A DNA stretch of 33,338 nt from NCBI RefSeq assembly GCF_014648095.1, contig NZ_BMQL01000053.1, forward strand, positions 1 to 33,338. Reading direction: 5' to 3'. The position numbers and the translations under genes are program-made. The stretch comes from Deinococcus ruber (GTDB lineage Bacteria > Deinococcota > Deinococci > Deinococcales > Deinococcaceae). Under the pieces are notes generated by a model that was not told where the DNA came from, did not search any database, and was given only the letters and a program-made list of their open reading frames with translations. Below are positions 1 through 8,524 of the stretch, piece after piece. Numbering within the stretch: the stretch's first letter is position 1; the number at the start of each line of letters is the position of its first letter.

Positions 1-60
1 CACGAGCTGGCGGCTTGGTCGTCCCATTTCTCAAAAGTATAACCTTGCTGTACTTAGTAG

Positions 61-294
61 GACAAACTCACGAAGTGTCTGCAGCTGAGTGTTCACAATA
101 AAAAGGAGCACGTCCACCTGATTGTGAACGTGCTGTTCTGTGAGCCCAAGCGTTACGGTCTCAGGCTCTCAAACAATAGCCATCGCAAGGTTGAGAACCG
201 GTATAAGCGATTAAGAAGGAAGCGCGGAAGGACCTCTTCCGACTGTCCTGCTGCTCGCCTTCAGGTCGAGCGCAACACCTCGCTGACATGTTGA
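61..294 (+). other. Short open frame, possible gene remnant
   Basis: An open frame of 77 codons begins directly after stop codons at 40-42 and 55-60 and has no start codon near its 5' end. It encodes a basic, protein-like stretch with EHVHLIVNV near the middle and an Arg/Lys-rich tail (KRLRRKRGR). HVHL is reminiscent of HUH-type transposases, but the rest does not fit that family. Its 3' end runs into the convergent permease gene. I cannot assign it; it may be the tail of a decayed gene or chance. Confidence 0.2.
91..134. repeat. Interleaved inverted repeats
   Basis: GTTCACAAT (91-99) is the exact reverse complement of ATTGTGAAC (121-129). AGCACGT (108-114) is the exact reverse complement of ACGTGCT (128-134). 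The two pairs are interleaved, as in an H-type pseudoknot, and share two bases at 128-129. Function unknown. Confidence 0.45.
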
Positions 295-2882
295 CCTGAC
301 GCGCGCCGCGCGGTCACAACCGCCAGTGTGGTGGCGATCAGCACCGCCAAGGAGAGCACGGTAAGATACAGCCACGGCAGCACCAGAATGTCGGGCGGCG
401 GGTCAAACACGCCCTGTAAGATCTTCACCAGCGCTCCCGATACCGCCACCCCGATGATGGCACCGAAGAAACTCCCCACCCCGGCGACAATCCAGGCTTC
501 GGCCTTCAGGAACAGCCCCAGTTGACCGGGCTGAGCGCCGAGCGCCGACAGGACCGTGAACTGCTTGCGGCGCTCGGCCAGCCCCAGGGCCAACACCAAC
601 CCCGTGGCCGTGGCGAGCAGCAGGACTGCGAACCCCAGTTCGAGCTGTGCGAGGCCTGCCACATTGACGGCTGTGAGGCTGGACGCCACCCGTGCCCGCA
701 CGGTGGCCAGGTCACTCACCTGTGCCCCGGGGAGGTCCGCCACCAATGAACGTGCCCGCGCGGCGAGCACCGACACGTCGCCAGCGGTCTGCAGCAGCAC
801 CACCTCTCTGGCTGGATTACCGGTCTGGGCGGCCAGGTAGGACGCGTTGGTGATCAGGAAGGAGTCTTTCGGCGCGGTGGGAAACTCACGGACCACACCC
901 ACGAAGGTGAACGGGACGACGTGGTATGTGTGGTCGCTGGCCCGTTGCAGGCGCAGCCGTACTGGATCGCCCAGGCGCAACTGGTAGTCGTTGACCGTCT
1001 CCTGCGACACGAACAGCGCGTCTGGCCTGGACTGCAGCTTGGCCATCGCCTGCTGAGCCGACATCTGAGAGAAGTACGAATTCGAAAGCCGGGTGACCTG
1101 CGCGACGTGGGCGGCATCGACGCCAAAGATGTCCTGAAGGTCACCCCCGACATACGCGAAGCGGTGGATCAGGGCGTCGCTCGCTTGGACATTCGGGAGT
1201 GCCGCGAGTTGCTTGAGCCGGGCGCCCACCGGAGCGGCGGTGACGCCGCTGACGTTCACGTCCGAGCCGTTGGTGAGATACGCATCTGTGCGTGCCTGAT
1301 CGTTGTACGTGGCATTGAAGACGGCCGTGGAGACTGCGAAGGCAACCGACAGGGATACCAGCAGCGCACCTCTGGCGAGGAGTCCGCGCTGCCGGGACAA
1401 GGCCGCCGCGACCACCAGCGCAAGCGGTCCTACCGGACGCAGTGCTCGCAGCAGCGGTCCAGTGCTCAGCAGGCGACCCAGCAGCCGCGTCGCCACAAGT
1501 CCCGCGCCCAGCCACAGCGCCAGTGGGGCCAGGAAGGCTTCGTACTGCACGCTGGCCTGTGACACACCCTCCGGAGCGAGAACCAGTTGGTAGCCACTGG
1601 CGGCCGTTCGCCAGTACATCAGGCCGGCCAGAACGAGCAGCAGGACGTCCAGGTACAGGCGTTGCCACAGGGGCACGGTGCCGCGCCCGACGTTGCGCCG
1701 TGCCGCCGAGACGGAAGTCATTCCCAGCGTGGGCAGTAAGGTCGAAACGCCGGCCAACAGTAGTCCCGCCAGTCCGGCGATCAATACCCACAGGCCCGTC
1801 ACGCGGCTGTTGAGCAGCGTCGCGGCCGCAAGGAGCGCCAGCCCGCTTCCCAGCAGCACGCCAAGCAGGCCAACGAGCAGCGCCTCGGCGAGTGCCAGCC
1901 GAGCAGCGACCAGTGGCGGTGCGCCACGTAGCCGCAGCAGCGCCTGTTCCTGCCGCCGCTGGCCTGCACTAGCCGCCGCGACACTCATCGTCAGGGCGGC
2001 AGCCAACAAGGCCCCCGGCAGGCCCAGAAACAGAAAGAGCGTGCGGGCGTACAGGGCGTCTTCCCGCGCACCGTTCAGGCTCGCGCCCAGGTTGTCTCCG
2101 ACCGCTGCTGAACCTGCTGCACGCACCTCGACGTTGTTCGCCGCGTGTGTCACCTGCAGATAGGCCTGACCGGGGTCGCCCGGCAGCTTCGCGGCAAGTT
2201 TCACATGGAGTTGCTCGCGTACCGTGTCAGGCCGCGCCTGCCGCTGGGGAGCAAATAGCGCCTCCCACTGTACGGCGGGCAGCAGCAGCACATTGTCAGG
2301 CGGGGCCTGCGGGGCGATGCCCTTGGGTGCACCGACCGCCTGGAACAGCGAGTCGGCAGCGGGCAAGTCCACGATGCCGCCAATGGTGACCGGCATGGCT
2401 GGCAGGCCGCTCCGGGCCACATTGACCACGTCCCCGATCCGGACATGCAGATTGGCCGCGGTCTGCTGACTGAGCAGCGCGCCATTCAAACTGCCGACCA
2501 GCGCTCTCACCTCAGCGGGAAAGGCTTGGAAATATCCGTCCGGCACGCCCAGCACCTTGCCTGCCCCGGTGGTCTGTACGGTGCCGCCGCCCTGGGCGCT
2601 GAAGGCACGGACATCGGCATACCCGATTGGAAGGACGATTTTCACTGGCGTCGCAGCCCGGACGGCCTGCTCTACCAAACTTGCCACTGCTCCCTGCGCC
2701 AGCAGCACCTGCCAGTCCACCGCGACGCTGGCGCTGGCCCGGCGGGTCATGCTGGCCGCGCCCGTCGTGATAAAAGCACCGAGAGAGGCCAGAAACGCGA
2801 CGGTCAGGGCCACGCCCAGCGCCGTGCCCCAGATGCGCAGTGGGCGGCGCAGCAGCAGACCTCGCAGCCACGCCACGGTCAT
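261..2882 (-). CDS. ABC transporter permease, FtsX/MacB-like
   Basis: Membrane subunit of an ABC exporter-type complex, about 873 residues. The start was chosen at the ATG inside an ATGA overlap with the upstream ATPase gene (2879-3562); a further in-frame start 15 codons upstream would lie inside that ATPase. There is one membrane segment near residues 13-38, a large periplasmic region to about 285, then groups of hydrophobic segments with the FtsX-like pattern RRQEQALLRLRGA. A second FtsX-like unit at the C-terminus carries ERRKQFTVLSALGA and three final helices. This two-module layout is typical of macrolide- or lipoprotein-type permeases, which transmit ATPase movement to periplasmic partners instead of forming a channel. 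Substrate unknown. Last gene of the operon. Confidence 0.88.
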   Translation of the reverse strand: MTVAWLRGLLLRRPLRIWGTALGVALTVAFLASLGAFITTGAASMTRRASASVAVDWQVLLAQGAVASLVEQAVRAATPVKIVLPIGYADVRAFSAQGGGTVQTTGAGKVLGVPDGYFQAFPAEVRALVGSLNGALLSQQTAANLHVRIGDVVNVARSGLPAMPVTIGGIVDLPAADSLFQAVGAPKGIAPQAPPDNVLLLPAVQWEALFAPQRQARPDTVREQLHVKLAAKLPGDPGQAYLQVTHAANNVEVRAAGSAAVGDNLGASLNGAREDALYARTLFLFLGLPGALLAAALTMSVAAASAGQRRQEQALLRLRGAPPLVAARLALAEALLVGLLGVLLGSGLALLAAATLLNSRVTGLWVLIAGLAGLLLAGVSTLLPTLGMTSVSAARRNVGRGTVPLWQRLYLDVLLLVLAGLMYWRTAASGYQLVLAPEGVSQASVQYEAFLAPLALWLGAGLVATRLLGRLLSTGPLLRALRPVGPLALVVAAALSRQRGLLARGALLVSLSVAFAVSTAVFNATYNDQARTDAYLTNGSDVNVSGVTAAPVGARLKQLAALPNVQASDALIHRFAYVGGDLQDIFGVDAAHVAQVTRLSNSYFSQMSAQQAMAKLQSRPDALFVSQETVNDYQLRLGDPVRLRLQRASDHTYHVVPFTFVGVVREFPTAPKDSFLITNASYLAAQTGNPAREVVLLQTAGDVSVLAARARSLVADLPGAQVSDLATVRARVASSLTAVNVAGLAQLELGFAVLLLATATGLVLALGLAERRKQFTVLSALGAQPGQLGLFLKAEAWIVAGVGSFFGAIIGVAVSGALVKILQGVFDPPPDILVLPWLYLTVLSLAVLIATTLAVVTARRASGQHVSEVLRST

Positions 2883-3562
2883 GCAGCCACCTCTGCCGGG
2901 GCCAGCACACCATTGGCCATGCGCCACACCTGCGTCAGTCGCCGGGCGATCTGCGGATCATGGGTCGCCACGATCAGCGCCGCTCCGCTGGCATCGCAGG
3001 CACCCAGCAGCACGTCCATCAGGTGTTGAGCATTTACGGAATCGAGCTGGCCTGTGGGTTCGTCCGCCAGTACCAGCTGCGGGCGCGTGACCAGGGCGCG
3101 CGCCACGGCCACCCGCTGCGCCTGCCCGCCCGACAGTTCCTCCGGGAGCTGCTGTATGACAGCGTTCAGCCCCAGCTGTTCGAGCAGCAGGCCCGCCCGC
3201 TCCTGGGCCACATCCGCAGGCACGTTCAACAACAACAGGGGCAGCGCGACGTTTTCCAGCGCGGTCAGCGGGGCGAGCAGGCTCTGTGCCTGAAATACGA
3301 AGGACACCTTGCCGGGGCGCAACTGCGAGACCTCGCCCAGCGCGGGCCAGCTGATCTGCCCGCCACTCGGCGCGTTCAGGCCGCCCAGCAGGTGCAGCAG
3401 CGTGCTTTTTCCACTGCCGGACGTGCCCAGCAGCGCGGTTCGGTCGCCTGGCTGGACGATGCACGACGCGTCTCGGAGCGCCAGGGTGTCGCCGTAGGCC
3501 TGTTGCAGATGCTCGGCCCGCACCAGATCGCCGGTACGTTCGATCTTCAGCGGCCTAGCCAT
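2879..3562 (-). CDS. ABC transporter ATP-binding protein (LolD/MacB type)
   Basis: Cytoplasmic ATPase of the neighbouring FtsX-type permease, 227 residues, the usual size of a LolD-like subunit. Visible motifs in order: Walker A GTSGSGKST near residue 48, Q-loop in FVFQAQSLL, signature LSGGQAQRVAVARAL, Walker B LVLADEPTGQLD, and the switch histidine in VATHDP. All catalytic residues look intact. The start overlaps the upstream ATPase gene by 8 bases, and the 3' end overlaps the permease start as ATGA, so the three are probably translated in a coupled way. Two ATPases beside a single permease suggest a heterodimeric motor. Confidence 0.92.
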   Translation of the reverse strand: MARPLKIERTGDLVRAEHLQQAYGDTLALRDASCIVQPGDRTALLGTSGSGKSTLLHLLGGLNAPSGGQISWPALGEVSQLRPGKVSFVFQAQSLLAPLTALENVALPLLLLNVPADVAQERAGLLLEQLGLNAVIQQLPEELSGGQAQRVAVARALVTRPQLVLADEPTGQLDSVNAQHLMDVLLGACDASGAALIVATHDPQIARRLTQVWRMANGVLAPAEVAA

Positions 3563-4214
3563 TCAGAATTCCGTCCTTCAGGTGCAGTACCCGGTCTGCC
3601 CGGGCCGCCAGCGCTGGACTGTGGGTGGAGATCAGCACCGCGCCACCCCGCGTTCGGAAGGCGTCCAGCACCTCAAACAGCCGCGCCTCGGTGCCTGTAT
3701 CGACCTCGGCGGTCGGCTCGTCGGCCAGCAGCAGATCGGGCTTCGCGGCCAGGGCGACCGCGAGTCCGGCGCGGGCGAGTTCGCCGCCCGAGAGCTGCCC
3801 CGGGAGGTGCTGGTGTCGTTCGCTCAGGCCGACCTGGGCGAGCAGGGCCTGGGCGAAGGTGGCATCCACCGTTCCCGCGAGCCGCATCGGCAGCAGTACA
3901 TTCTCCAGCACGCTCAGATGCGGCATCAGGTTCTCTGCCTGGAGCAGCACGCCGACCTTGCGTCCACGCAGACGCGCCCGCTCGGCTTCAGGGCGACGCG
4001 TCAGGCGCTGTCCACTGACCTCCACATGTCCGCCGTCCGGGTCGTCCAGACCTGCCAGGCAGGCGAGCAGGGTGCTCTTTCCGCTTCCAGACGGCCCCAT
4101 GATGGCCACCAGTTCGCCCGACTGTACGTGCAGGCTCACGCCCCGCAGCGCGCGAGTCTCCTCGTCGCCAACGTGGTAGAAGCGGAACAGGTCATCGGCC
4201 AGTAAGGTGGTCAC
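3555..4214 (-). CDS. ABC transporter ATP-binding protein, divergent signature
   Basis: Second ATPase of the export operon, 219 residues from a GTG start chosen because it lies 4 bases after the upstream stop and the ATPase homology begins at once (TTLLADDLF). A longer in-frame start would overlap the secreted-protein gene by over 100 bases. Motifs: Walker A GPSGSGKST, Q-loop VGVLLQAENL, Walker B LLLADEPTAEVD, switch histidine in ISTHSPAL. The signature region is LSGGELARAGLAVAL: the core LSGG is kept, but the following residues are unlike the usual EQQRVAIARAL and unlike its partner. One weak and one strong signature would fit an asymmetric ATPase pair; this is inference. Confidence 0.88.
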   Translation of the reverse strand: MTTLLADDLFRFYHVGDEETRALRGVSLHVQSGELVAIMGPSGSGKSTLLACLAGLDDPDGGHVEVSGQRLTRRPEAERARLRGRKVGVLLQAENLMPHLSVLENVLLPMRLAGTVDATFAQALLAQVGLSERHQHLPGQLSGGELARAGLAVALAAKPDLLLADEPTAEVDTGTEARLFEVLDAFRTRGGAVLISTHSPALAARADRVLHLKDGILNG

Positions 4215-4218
4215 GGGT

Positions 4219-4797
4219 TCACCGCCAGGCCAGCGAACGGGCCATGCGCGTCCAGGCATCGACATTGTCCGATCCTTTCGGGGCCGACAGACGCAGCACC
4301 ACCTGACGCTTGCCCCGGTTGAGGACATACAGATCGTTTTCGAGTGGTTCGCGCCGCCCCGTCACGTCGTTGGCCGCGCCCAACGACGTGAAGCGCGCCA
4401 GGATCGCCGGGCCAGCCGGCAGCGTGACCGTCTTGAGCAGCGTGATTTTGAGGCTGGAATCGGTCTTGGTGAGGGCTGCCAGGATGCCAGACCGCACCGA
4501 GGTCACACTCGGCGCAGCTGCGGCGGGCACACTGCTCACGTCCAGCTGGTTGAGCTTGGACGTGAAGGTTGTCTTGCTGCGGCTGACCGTGCGTGCCCAG
4601 CCCTCTGGGACTTCCAGGCTGTACCCGCCCGGCACGCTGGTGTAGCGCACGAAGGCCTGCGAGTCGGGAATATCACCCAGCGGGTGCGTTTCGGGAGCCG
4701 TGAGCGGCCCGGACTGGGTCACGAGCGCGTGGGCGGTCGGCTGGGTCAGGAGCAGCGTGCTGAAGGTGAACAGGACAGATATCGTGCGTGTGTGCAT
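4219..4797 (-). CDS. Secreted protein, first gene of ABC operon
   Basis: 192 residues with a clear signal peptide (hydrophobic ISVLFTFSTLLL, small residues before a likely cut near THA-LV). The mature part has the pattern PGGYSLEVPEGWARTV, similar to PsbP/Mog1-like folds that start with a 'surface of a beta sheet plus GW' element, followed by a Ser/Ala-rich middle and a beta-rich end with RKQVVLRLSAP. No lipobox cysteine is seen. A strong ribosome site (AAGGAG, 4802-4807 on the opposite strand) supports the start. Four bases separate its stop from the first ATPase, so it probably acts as a periplasmic partner or accessory of the exporter. Function otherwise unknown. Confidence 0.75.
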   Translation of the reverse strand: MHTRTISVLFTFSTLLLTQPTAHALVTQSGPLTAPETHPLGDIPDSQAFVRYTSVPGGYSLEVPEGWARTVSRSKTTFTSKLNQLDVSSVPAAAAPSVTSVRSGILAALTKTDSSLKITLLKTVTLPAGPAILARFTSLGAANDVTGRREPLENDLYVLNRGKRQVVLRLSAPKGSDNVDAWTRMARSLAWR

Positions 4798-5004
4798 GGA
4801 TCTCCTTTGTCGGCCACCGTGGCCGCAACACAGGCACGCTACGCACCCGAGGTTGCGGTTGCGTAAAGATCACGCTGCCGTTACCCTTCCTGACCGAACC
4901 TTTGCCCGCGCTTAGCGGGCCTTTGTCGCTCGCTTCTAGGGTACTGGCACCGGAGAAGGACGCCGCACCGGCCACACCCAGGCGAAGCCAAAAGGAAGGT
5001 CCCC

Positions 5005-5445
5005 ATGAACACCACCCTGCCCTGGATCCACCCGCTTAAGAAAGCCCTCCCTCTCACCCTGCTCACCACCCTCGGCCCCGGCATGCTCGGGATGGCCGGG
5101 GCCGCCATCAGCGCCTCCATCGATCAACTCGGCGGGCGCACCGCCACTTCCGTCGTTCGGGGCGACACGGCCTTTCCGTCTGTCAGTCTGCCCGCTGCGA
5201 GCGTCGACATCACCACCCGGGGTTCGGTCGACAATCGCTTGGTGGCCAGCATTCCGAACAACCGGGACGTGATGGTGAAGCTCAACCACGCCCGCAATGA
5301 GGCCGGAACACTGTTCGTCTATCTGCAGGTCGATCCGGCTGCTGACCGGCATGCCGTTCATACCCAGGTGCCGCTCACCATCACCAATACCCTCACTGGG
5401 AAGAGCGTGACCATGAACGTGCAGCTCAACACCCTCAAACGCTGA
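5005..5445 (+). CDS. Small secreted protein, unknown
   Basis: 146 residues with a ribosome site (GGAAGG) eight bases before the ATG. A signal peptide spans roughly residues 12-35 (ALPLTLLTTLGPGMLGMAG). The mature part is a single predicted beta-rich domain with alternating polar and hydrophobic residues and pairs such as VPLTITNTLTGKSVTMNVQL, as in immunoglobulin-like or pilin-assembly folds, but I recognise no family. Divergent from the ABC operon with about 200 bases between, which should hold both promoters. It may be a surface or periplasmic structural protein. Confidence 0.7.
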   Translation: MNTTLPWIHPLKKALPLTLLTTLGPGMLGMAGAAISASIDQLGGRTATSVVRGDTAFPSVSLPAASVDITTRGSVDNRLVASIPNNRDVMVKLNHARNEAGTLFVYLQVDPAADRHAVHTQVPLTITNTLTGKSVTMNVQLNTLKR

Positions 5446-5531
5446 CGCCCAGGAACGTCCCACCTGTCGTCCCTTCTCACCCACCAGGCCTGTCACCGCC
5501 CCGGTGGTTCCCTCCCAGGCGCCTTCAAAGG

Positions 5532-5921
5532 ATGGACTGTCTGCCAAACAAAAATGCCAAGATGATCGCCGCCGCCCTGACGCTGGGCCTGAGTGTGCTG
5601 GGCATCTCCCAGCTCGCCTCGGCGCAGCGCGTGACGACCACCAGCACGCTGACCACGCAGGTCAAGCCCGCTCAGGTCGCCGACGTGCCTGAAGCGAACG
5701 ACACCCGGACGCGTCCGGTGCCGCTGATCCGGCAGAGGCGGGCGACACCGCCGACGCTGTCGATCCTGCAGAGGCAGGCGACGTGGCCGACTCTGCCGAT
5801 ACCGATCAGGTTAAGGAGGGGGCCCCCAGAGCGGCCCCGATGCACCGGACGCACCTGGAAGTGCCGGCAGGGAATTCAGAAACGTCAGACTTCCCCAGAA
5901 GGGAAGCAGGCCGCCTGCTGA
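5532..5921 (+). CDS. Secreted acidic-repeat protein, probably frameshifted
   Basis: The frame opens with a good signal peptide (KMIAAALTLGLSVLGISQLA, cut after ASA) and a Thr/Gln/Val-rich mature start up to ADVPEAND near 5699. After that this frame turns abruptly into Arg/Pro-rich sequence. In frame +2 the same DNA reads as an acidic imperfect repeat (PDASGAADPAEAGD, then DPAEAGDVADSADTDQ) to about 5812, where a GGGGGCCCCC run may shift the frame again. The simplest view is a secreted Asp/Ala-rich repeat protein broken by one or two frameshifts; sequencing error is possible. The stop of the first frame lies in the loop of the terminator hairpin. Function unknown. Confidence 0.5.
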   Translation: MDCLPNKNAKMIAAALTLGLSVLGISQLASAQRVTTTSTLTTQVKPAQVADVPEANDTRTRPVPLIRQRRATPPTLSILQRQATWPTLPIPIRLRRGPPERPRCTGRTWKCRQGIQKRQTSPEGKQAAC

Positions 5922-5934
5922 GGGCGGCCCGCTT
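5904..5934 (+). terminator. Intrinsic terminator hairpin
   Basis: AAGC-A-GGCCGCC (5904-5915) pairs with GGCGGCC-C-GCTT (5923-5934): 11 base pairs with one A-C mismatch and a 7-base loop, followed by CTTTG. It separates the small secreted gene from the two-component operon. Confidence 0.7.
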
Positions 5935-6007
5935 CTTTGTGGAACCTTTACCTGAGATCTGTACCGTGAGGCATGATCCCTTTCCCCCCTGTGTCCTCTG
6001 AGGCTCC

Positions 6008-6694
6008 ATGCGGCTGCTGCTGATCGAGGACGATCCGCGGCTAGCAGCGGTGCTGCAAGAAGGCCTCGGGGAAGATGGCCTGATCGTCGAACATGCCCCG
6101 GACGCGACCACCGCTGACAGCATGTGCGCGTTGCGCGAGTACGACTTGCTCTTGCTGGACGTGATGCTGCCTGAGGGCACGCACGCGGGATTTGCCCTGG
6201 CCCGCACCCTGAGGGGCCGCCAAGACCGCACGCCGATCCTATTCCTGACCGCCCGGGACGATGTAGACTCGCGGGTCACAGGACTCGACACCGGCGGGGA
6301 CGATTACCTGAGCAAACCCTTCGAGTTCCGCGAACTGCGGGCACGGGTGCGTGCCCTGGTGCGGCGATCCCAGGGCGAGGCCAGCAACACCCTGCCGCTC
6401 CCGCTGGGCTATACGCTCGATCTGGCTGCACACCGCATCCTTCGGGGCCACCAGCTCGTGTCGGTCACGCCGCGCGAGTACGCGTTAATCGAGTGTCTGG
6501 GGCTTCATCCGGGGCGGGCATATGCCCGGGGGAGCCTGATCGAGCGTGTCTGGCCGGAAGACAGTGAGGTCGATACCAAGGTGGTCGATGTCTTCGTCTC
6601 GACGGTGCGGCGCAAGCTCGGGGAGGGAATGATCGAAACCGTGCGCGGGCTGGGCTACCGCTTGGGGCCGCTGGCTCCCCCAGACGTCCCGTGA
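6008..6694 (+). CDS. OmpR/PhoB-family response regulator
   Basis: 228 residues. The receiver domain (1-115) has the acidic pocket E7-D8-D9, phosphoacceptor D51 in LLLLDVMLPEG, T81 in FLTARD and K103 in DDYLSKPFEF, all intact. The C-terminal winged helix (about 130-222) has VTPREYALIECL and the recognition and wing region DVFVSTVRRKLG...VRGLGYRLG. It binds DNA as a phosphorylated dimer and controls transcription. The stop overlaps the kinase start (GTGA), so the two are one operon and a cognate pair. Target genes are unknown; the ABC operon or the small secreted genes next door are candidates by position only. Confidence 0.93.
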   Translation: MRLLLIEDDPRLAAVLQEGLGEDGLIVEHAPDATTADSMCALREYDLLLLDVMLPEGTHAGFALARTLRGRQDRTPILFLTARDDVDSRVTGLDTGGDDYLSKPFEFRELRARVRALVRRSQGEASNTLPLPLGYTLDLAAHRILRGHQLVSVTPREYALIECLGLHPGRAYARGSLIERVWPEDSEVDTKVVDVFVSTVRRKLGEGMIETVRGLGYRLGPLAPPDVP

Positions 6695-8019
6695 CGCTGC
6701 GCCGGCTGACGGTGCGCTGGCGGCTGACGCTGTTTTACGCGCTGGTATCGTCGGTGATTCTGATGTTGAGCGCGTCGCTGATCTTTTTCAGCCTGCAATC
6801 GAGCCTGCAGCAGGGGCTGGACGCGTCGCTACAGGAAGCGGCGGCCATCGCTGCCAGTCAACTGTCGGGCGACGAAAACACCTCGCTCACCGGCGAGAAT
6901 GCGGGCGACCGCGTGCAGAGTCAGCTACCCGGTTCCACGGTGGTGCAGGTCTTCAACGAGCAGGGGCGACTCACCGATCAGCTGGGCGTGCCAAGGAAGC
7001 GCACGCCGCTGGTGGCCGGGTTCGTCACGGTGGGCCGTGAACGCATCTACACCGCGCACCTCCCGGTCGGTGGGTGGGTGCAGACGTCGCGCTCTCAGGT
7101 TGAAACCCTGCGGACGGCGTCCAGCGCCGGACAGCTGCTGCTGCTGGTCTTGCCGCTGTTGCTGCTTTCTGGGTTGGCGGCGGGGTACGTACTGGCCGAC
7201 CGCGCCCTGCGGCCGGTCGATACGGTGGCGCGGCTGGCACAGTCGATCGCGGTGTCGGGGCAGTACCACCTGCGCGTCCCGGTGTCCCCCGGGCGAGATG
7301 AACTGGCCCGGCTGACCTCGACGGTCAACGCGATGCTGGAACGGCTGGCCGCCACCATCGAACGCGAGAAAGCCTTCGCACTGGCCGCCGCTCACGAACT
7401 GCGCACGCCGCTGAGTGTGCTGCAGGCCAGCGCCGAGCTGAGTCTGGAGCGCCCCCGCCCGCCGGAACACTACGTCCGTACCTTAGAGACGATCCGCGAA
7501 AGTGGCCAGGAGATGCGGCATTCGATCGAGAGTCTGTTGGCGCTCGCCCGCACCAACCACACACCCGAGTGGCAGACGGTCGACCTGGCAGAGACTGTAC
7601 TGGAGGCCGCTGGGGGGCAACTGGCCTTCGCGGCTGCCCGGGGAAACCGACTGCACCTGGATCCGCAGGCGGTGGCGGTGCAGGCCGACCCGGTCGCCCT
7701 GCGGCTGGCCGCGACCAACCTGATTCACAATGCCGTGCTGTATGGCCGGCCCGCAGGGCAGGTGTGGATCGGCACGCGAATGGTCGGCGGATCAGCCGTG
7801 ATCGAGGTCGTGGATGACGGCCCGGGCCTGCCAGACGGCGAGCTTGCCCGGGTGGTGCAGCCGTTTCAGCGCGGCCTGGGACAGCAGGGCGTGCGCGGGG
7901 CTGGCCTGGGCCTGGCACTCGCCTCAGCGATTGCCGAACAGCACGGGGGAACGCTGAAGCTTCAGCGGGCCAAGACGGGTGGCCTGCTCGCCCGCATTAC
8001 CTTTCCACCCAGACGCTGA
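6691..8019 (+). CDS. Membrane sensor histidine kinase
   Basis: 442 residues, GTG start overlapping the regulator stop by 4 bases. Two membrane helices (about 11-34 and 147-170) enclose a periplasmic sensor of about 110 residues. A HAMP linker follows (RALRPVDTVARLAQ onward), then the HisKA dimer domain with the phosphorylated H235 in LAAAHELRTPLSVLQ, and the ATPase domain with N-box NLIHNAVLYG, G1 box VVDDGPGLP and G2 box GAGLGLALA. All catalytic motifs are intact, so this should be an active EnvZ/CusS-type kinase that phosphorylates the regulator at 6008. The stimulus cannot be read from the sensor sequence. Confidence 0.92.
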   Translation: MTLRRLTVRWRLTLFYALVSSVILMLSASLIFFSLQSSLQQGLDASLQEAAAIAASQLSGDENTSLTGENAGDRVQSQLPGSTVVQVFNEQGRLTDQLGVPRKRTPLVAGFVTVGRERIYTAHLPVGGWVQTSRSQVETLRTASSAGQLLLLVLPLLLLSGLAAGYVLADRALRPVDTVARLAQSIAVSGQYHLRVPVSPGRDELARLTSTVNAMLERLAATIEREKAFALAAAHELRTPLSVLQASAELSLERPRPPEHYVRTLETIRESGQEMRHSIESLLALARTNHTPEWQTVDLAETVLEAAGGQLAFAAARGNRLHLDPQAVAVQADPVALRLAATNLIHNAVLYGRPAGQVWIGTRMVGGSAVIEVVDDGPGLPDGELARVVQPFQRGLGQQGVRGAGLGLALASAIAEQHGGTLKLQRAKTGGLLARITFPPRR

Positions 8020-8307
8020 GCAGGAACTTGCCCGCTGTCTTTTCCTGATCTGTACGCGGTCTGCGCAGGGCAGCTGCATCACCAGCCGCTTCAGCATCTG
8101 AGGTGAATCAGTGTTGCGTACATACATTGAAGCCCCACTCATAGGAGACACCACGATCACCAAGTGCACCACGTACTTGAAATTCGAGCGCCAAGTTCAA
8201 ATAGCAAACCCAGGCGTGCGCAAACCCGACCCATACTCACCAGCGACCCGCACGACTGTTGTGTGACGCAATCCCGACAGTTCGAACAGCTGCTCAGTTA
8301 GGCCGCT

Positions 8308-8463
8308 TCAGTGGAGCTTACACACGTGCTGGACATACGTCGAACGCTTCAAGTTACCTGTTCCTACGCTGGGTGCAGGGAAAGCGGCCGTCTGAGCGGG
8401 GGTGGCCTCACCAAGTGCAGGACAAGCAAGGGCAAGTGTCAAAGTCGCGAAGATGCGTTTCAC
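8308..8463 (-). pseudogene. 5' fragment of a secreted-protein gene
   Basis: A strong ribosome site (AGGAGAAGCTT) precedes a GTG start and a textbook signal peptide (VKRIFATLTLALACPALG), followed by a short mature part and a stop after 51 codons. A full start region with such a short mature end, next to an IS630 remnant only 60 bases upstream, suggests that the rest of the gene was lost. The 288 bases between its end and the kinase gene hold no coding pattern I can support. It could instead be a genuine small secreted peptide. Confidence 0.4.
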
Positions 8464-8524
8464 AAGCTTCTCCTGTAACTGCTCAGCGGCCCCCCTTGCG
8501 CTGTGAGAGCTGGTACGGTAGATA

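Noticed and set aside
2840..4018. 392-codon plus-strand open frame across the ABC genes
   Set aside because: It crosses two convincing minus-strand ATPase genes and has repetitive Gln/Arg content typical of antisense frames.
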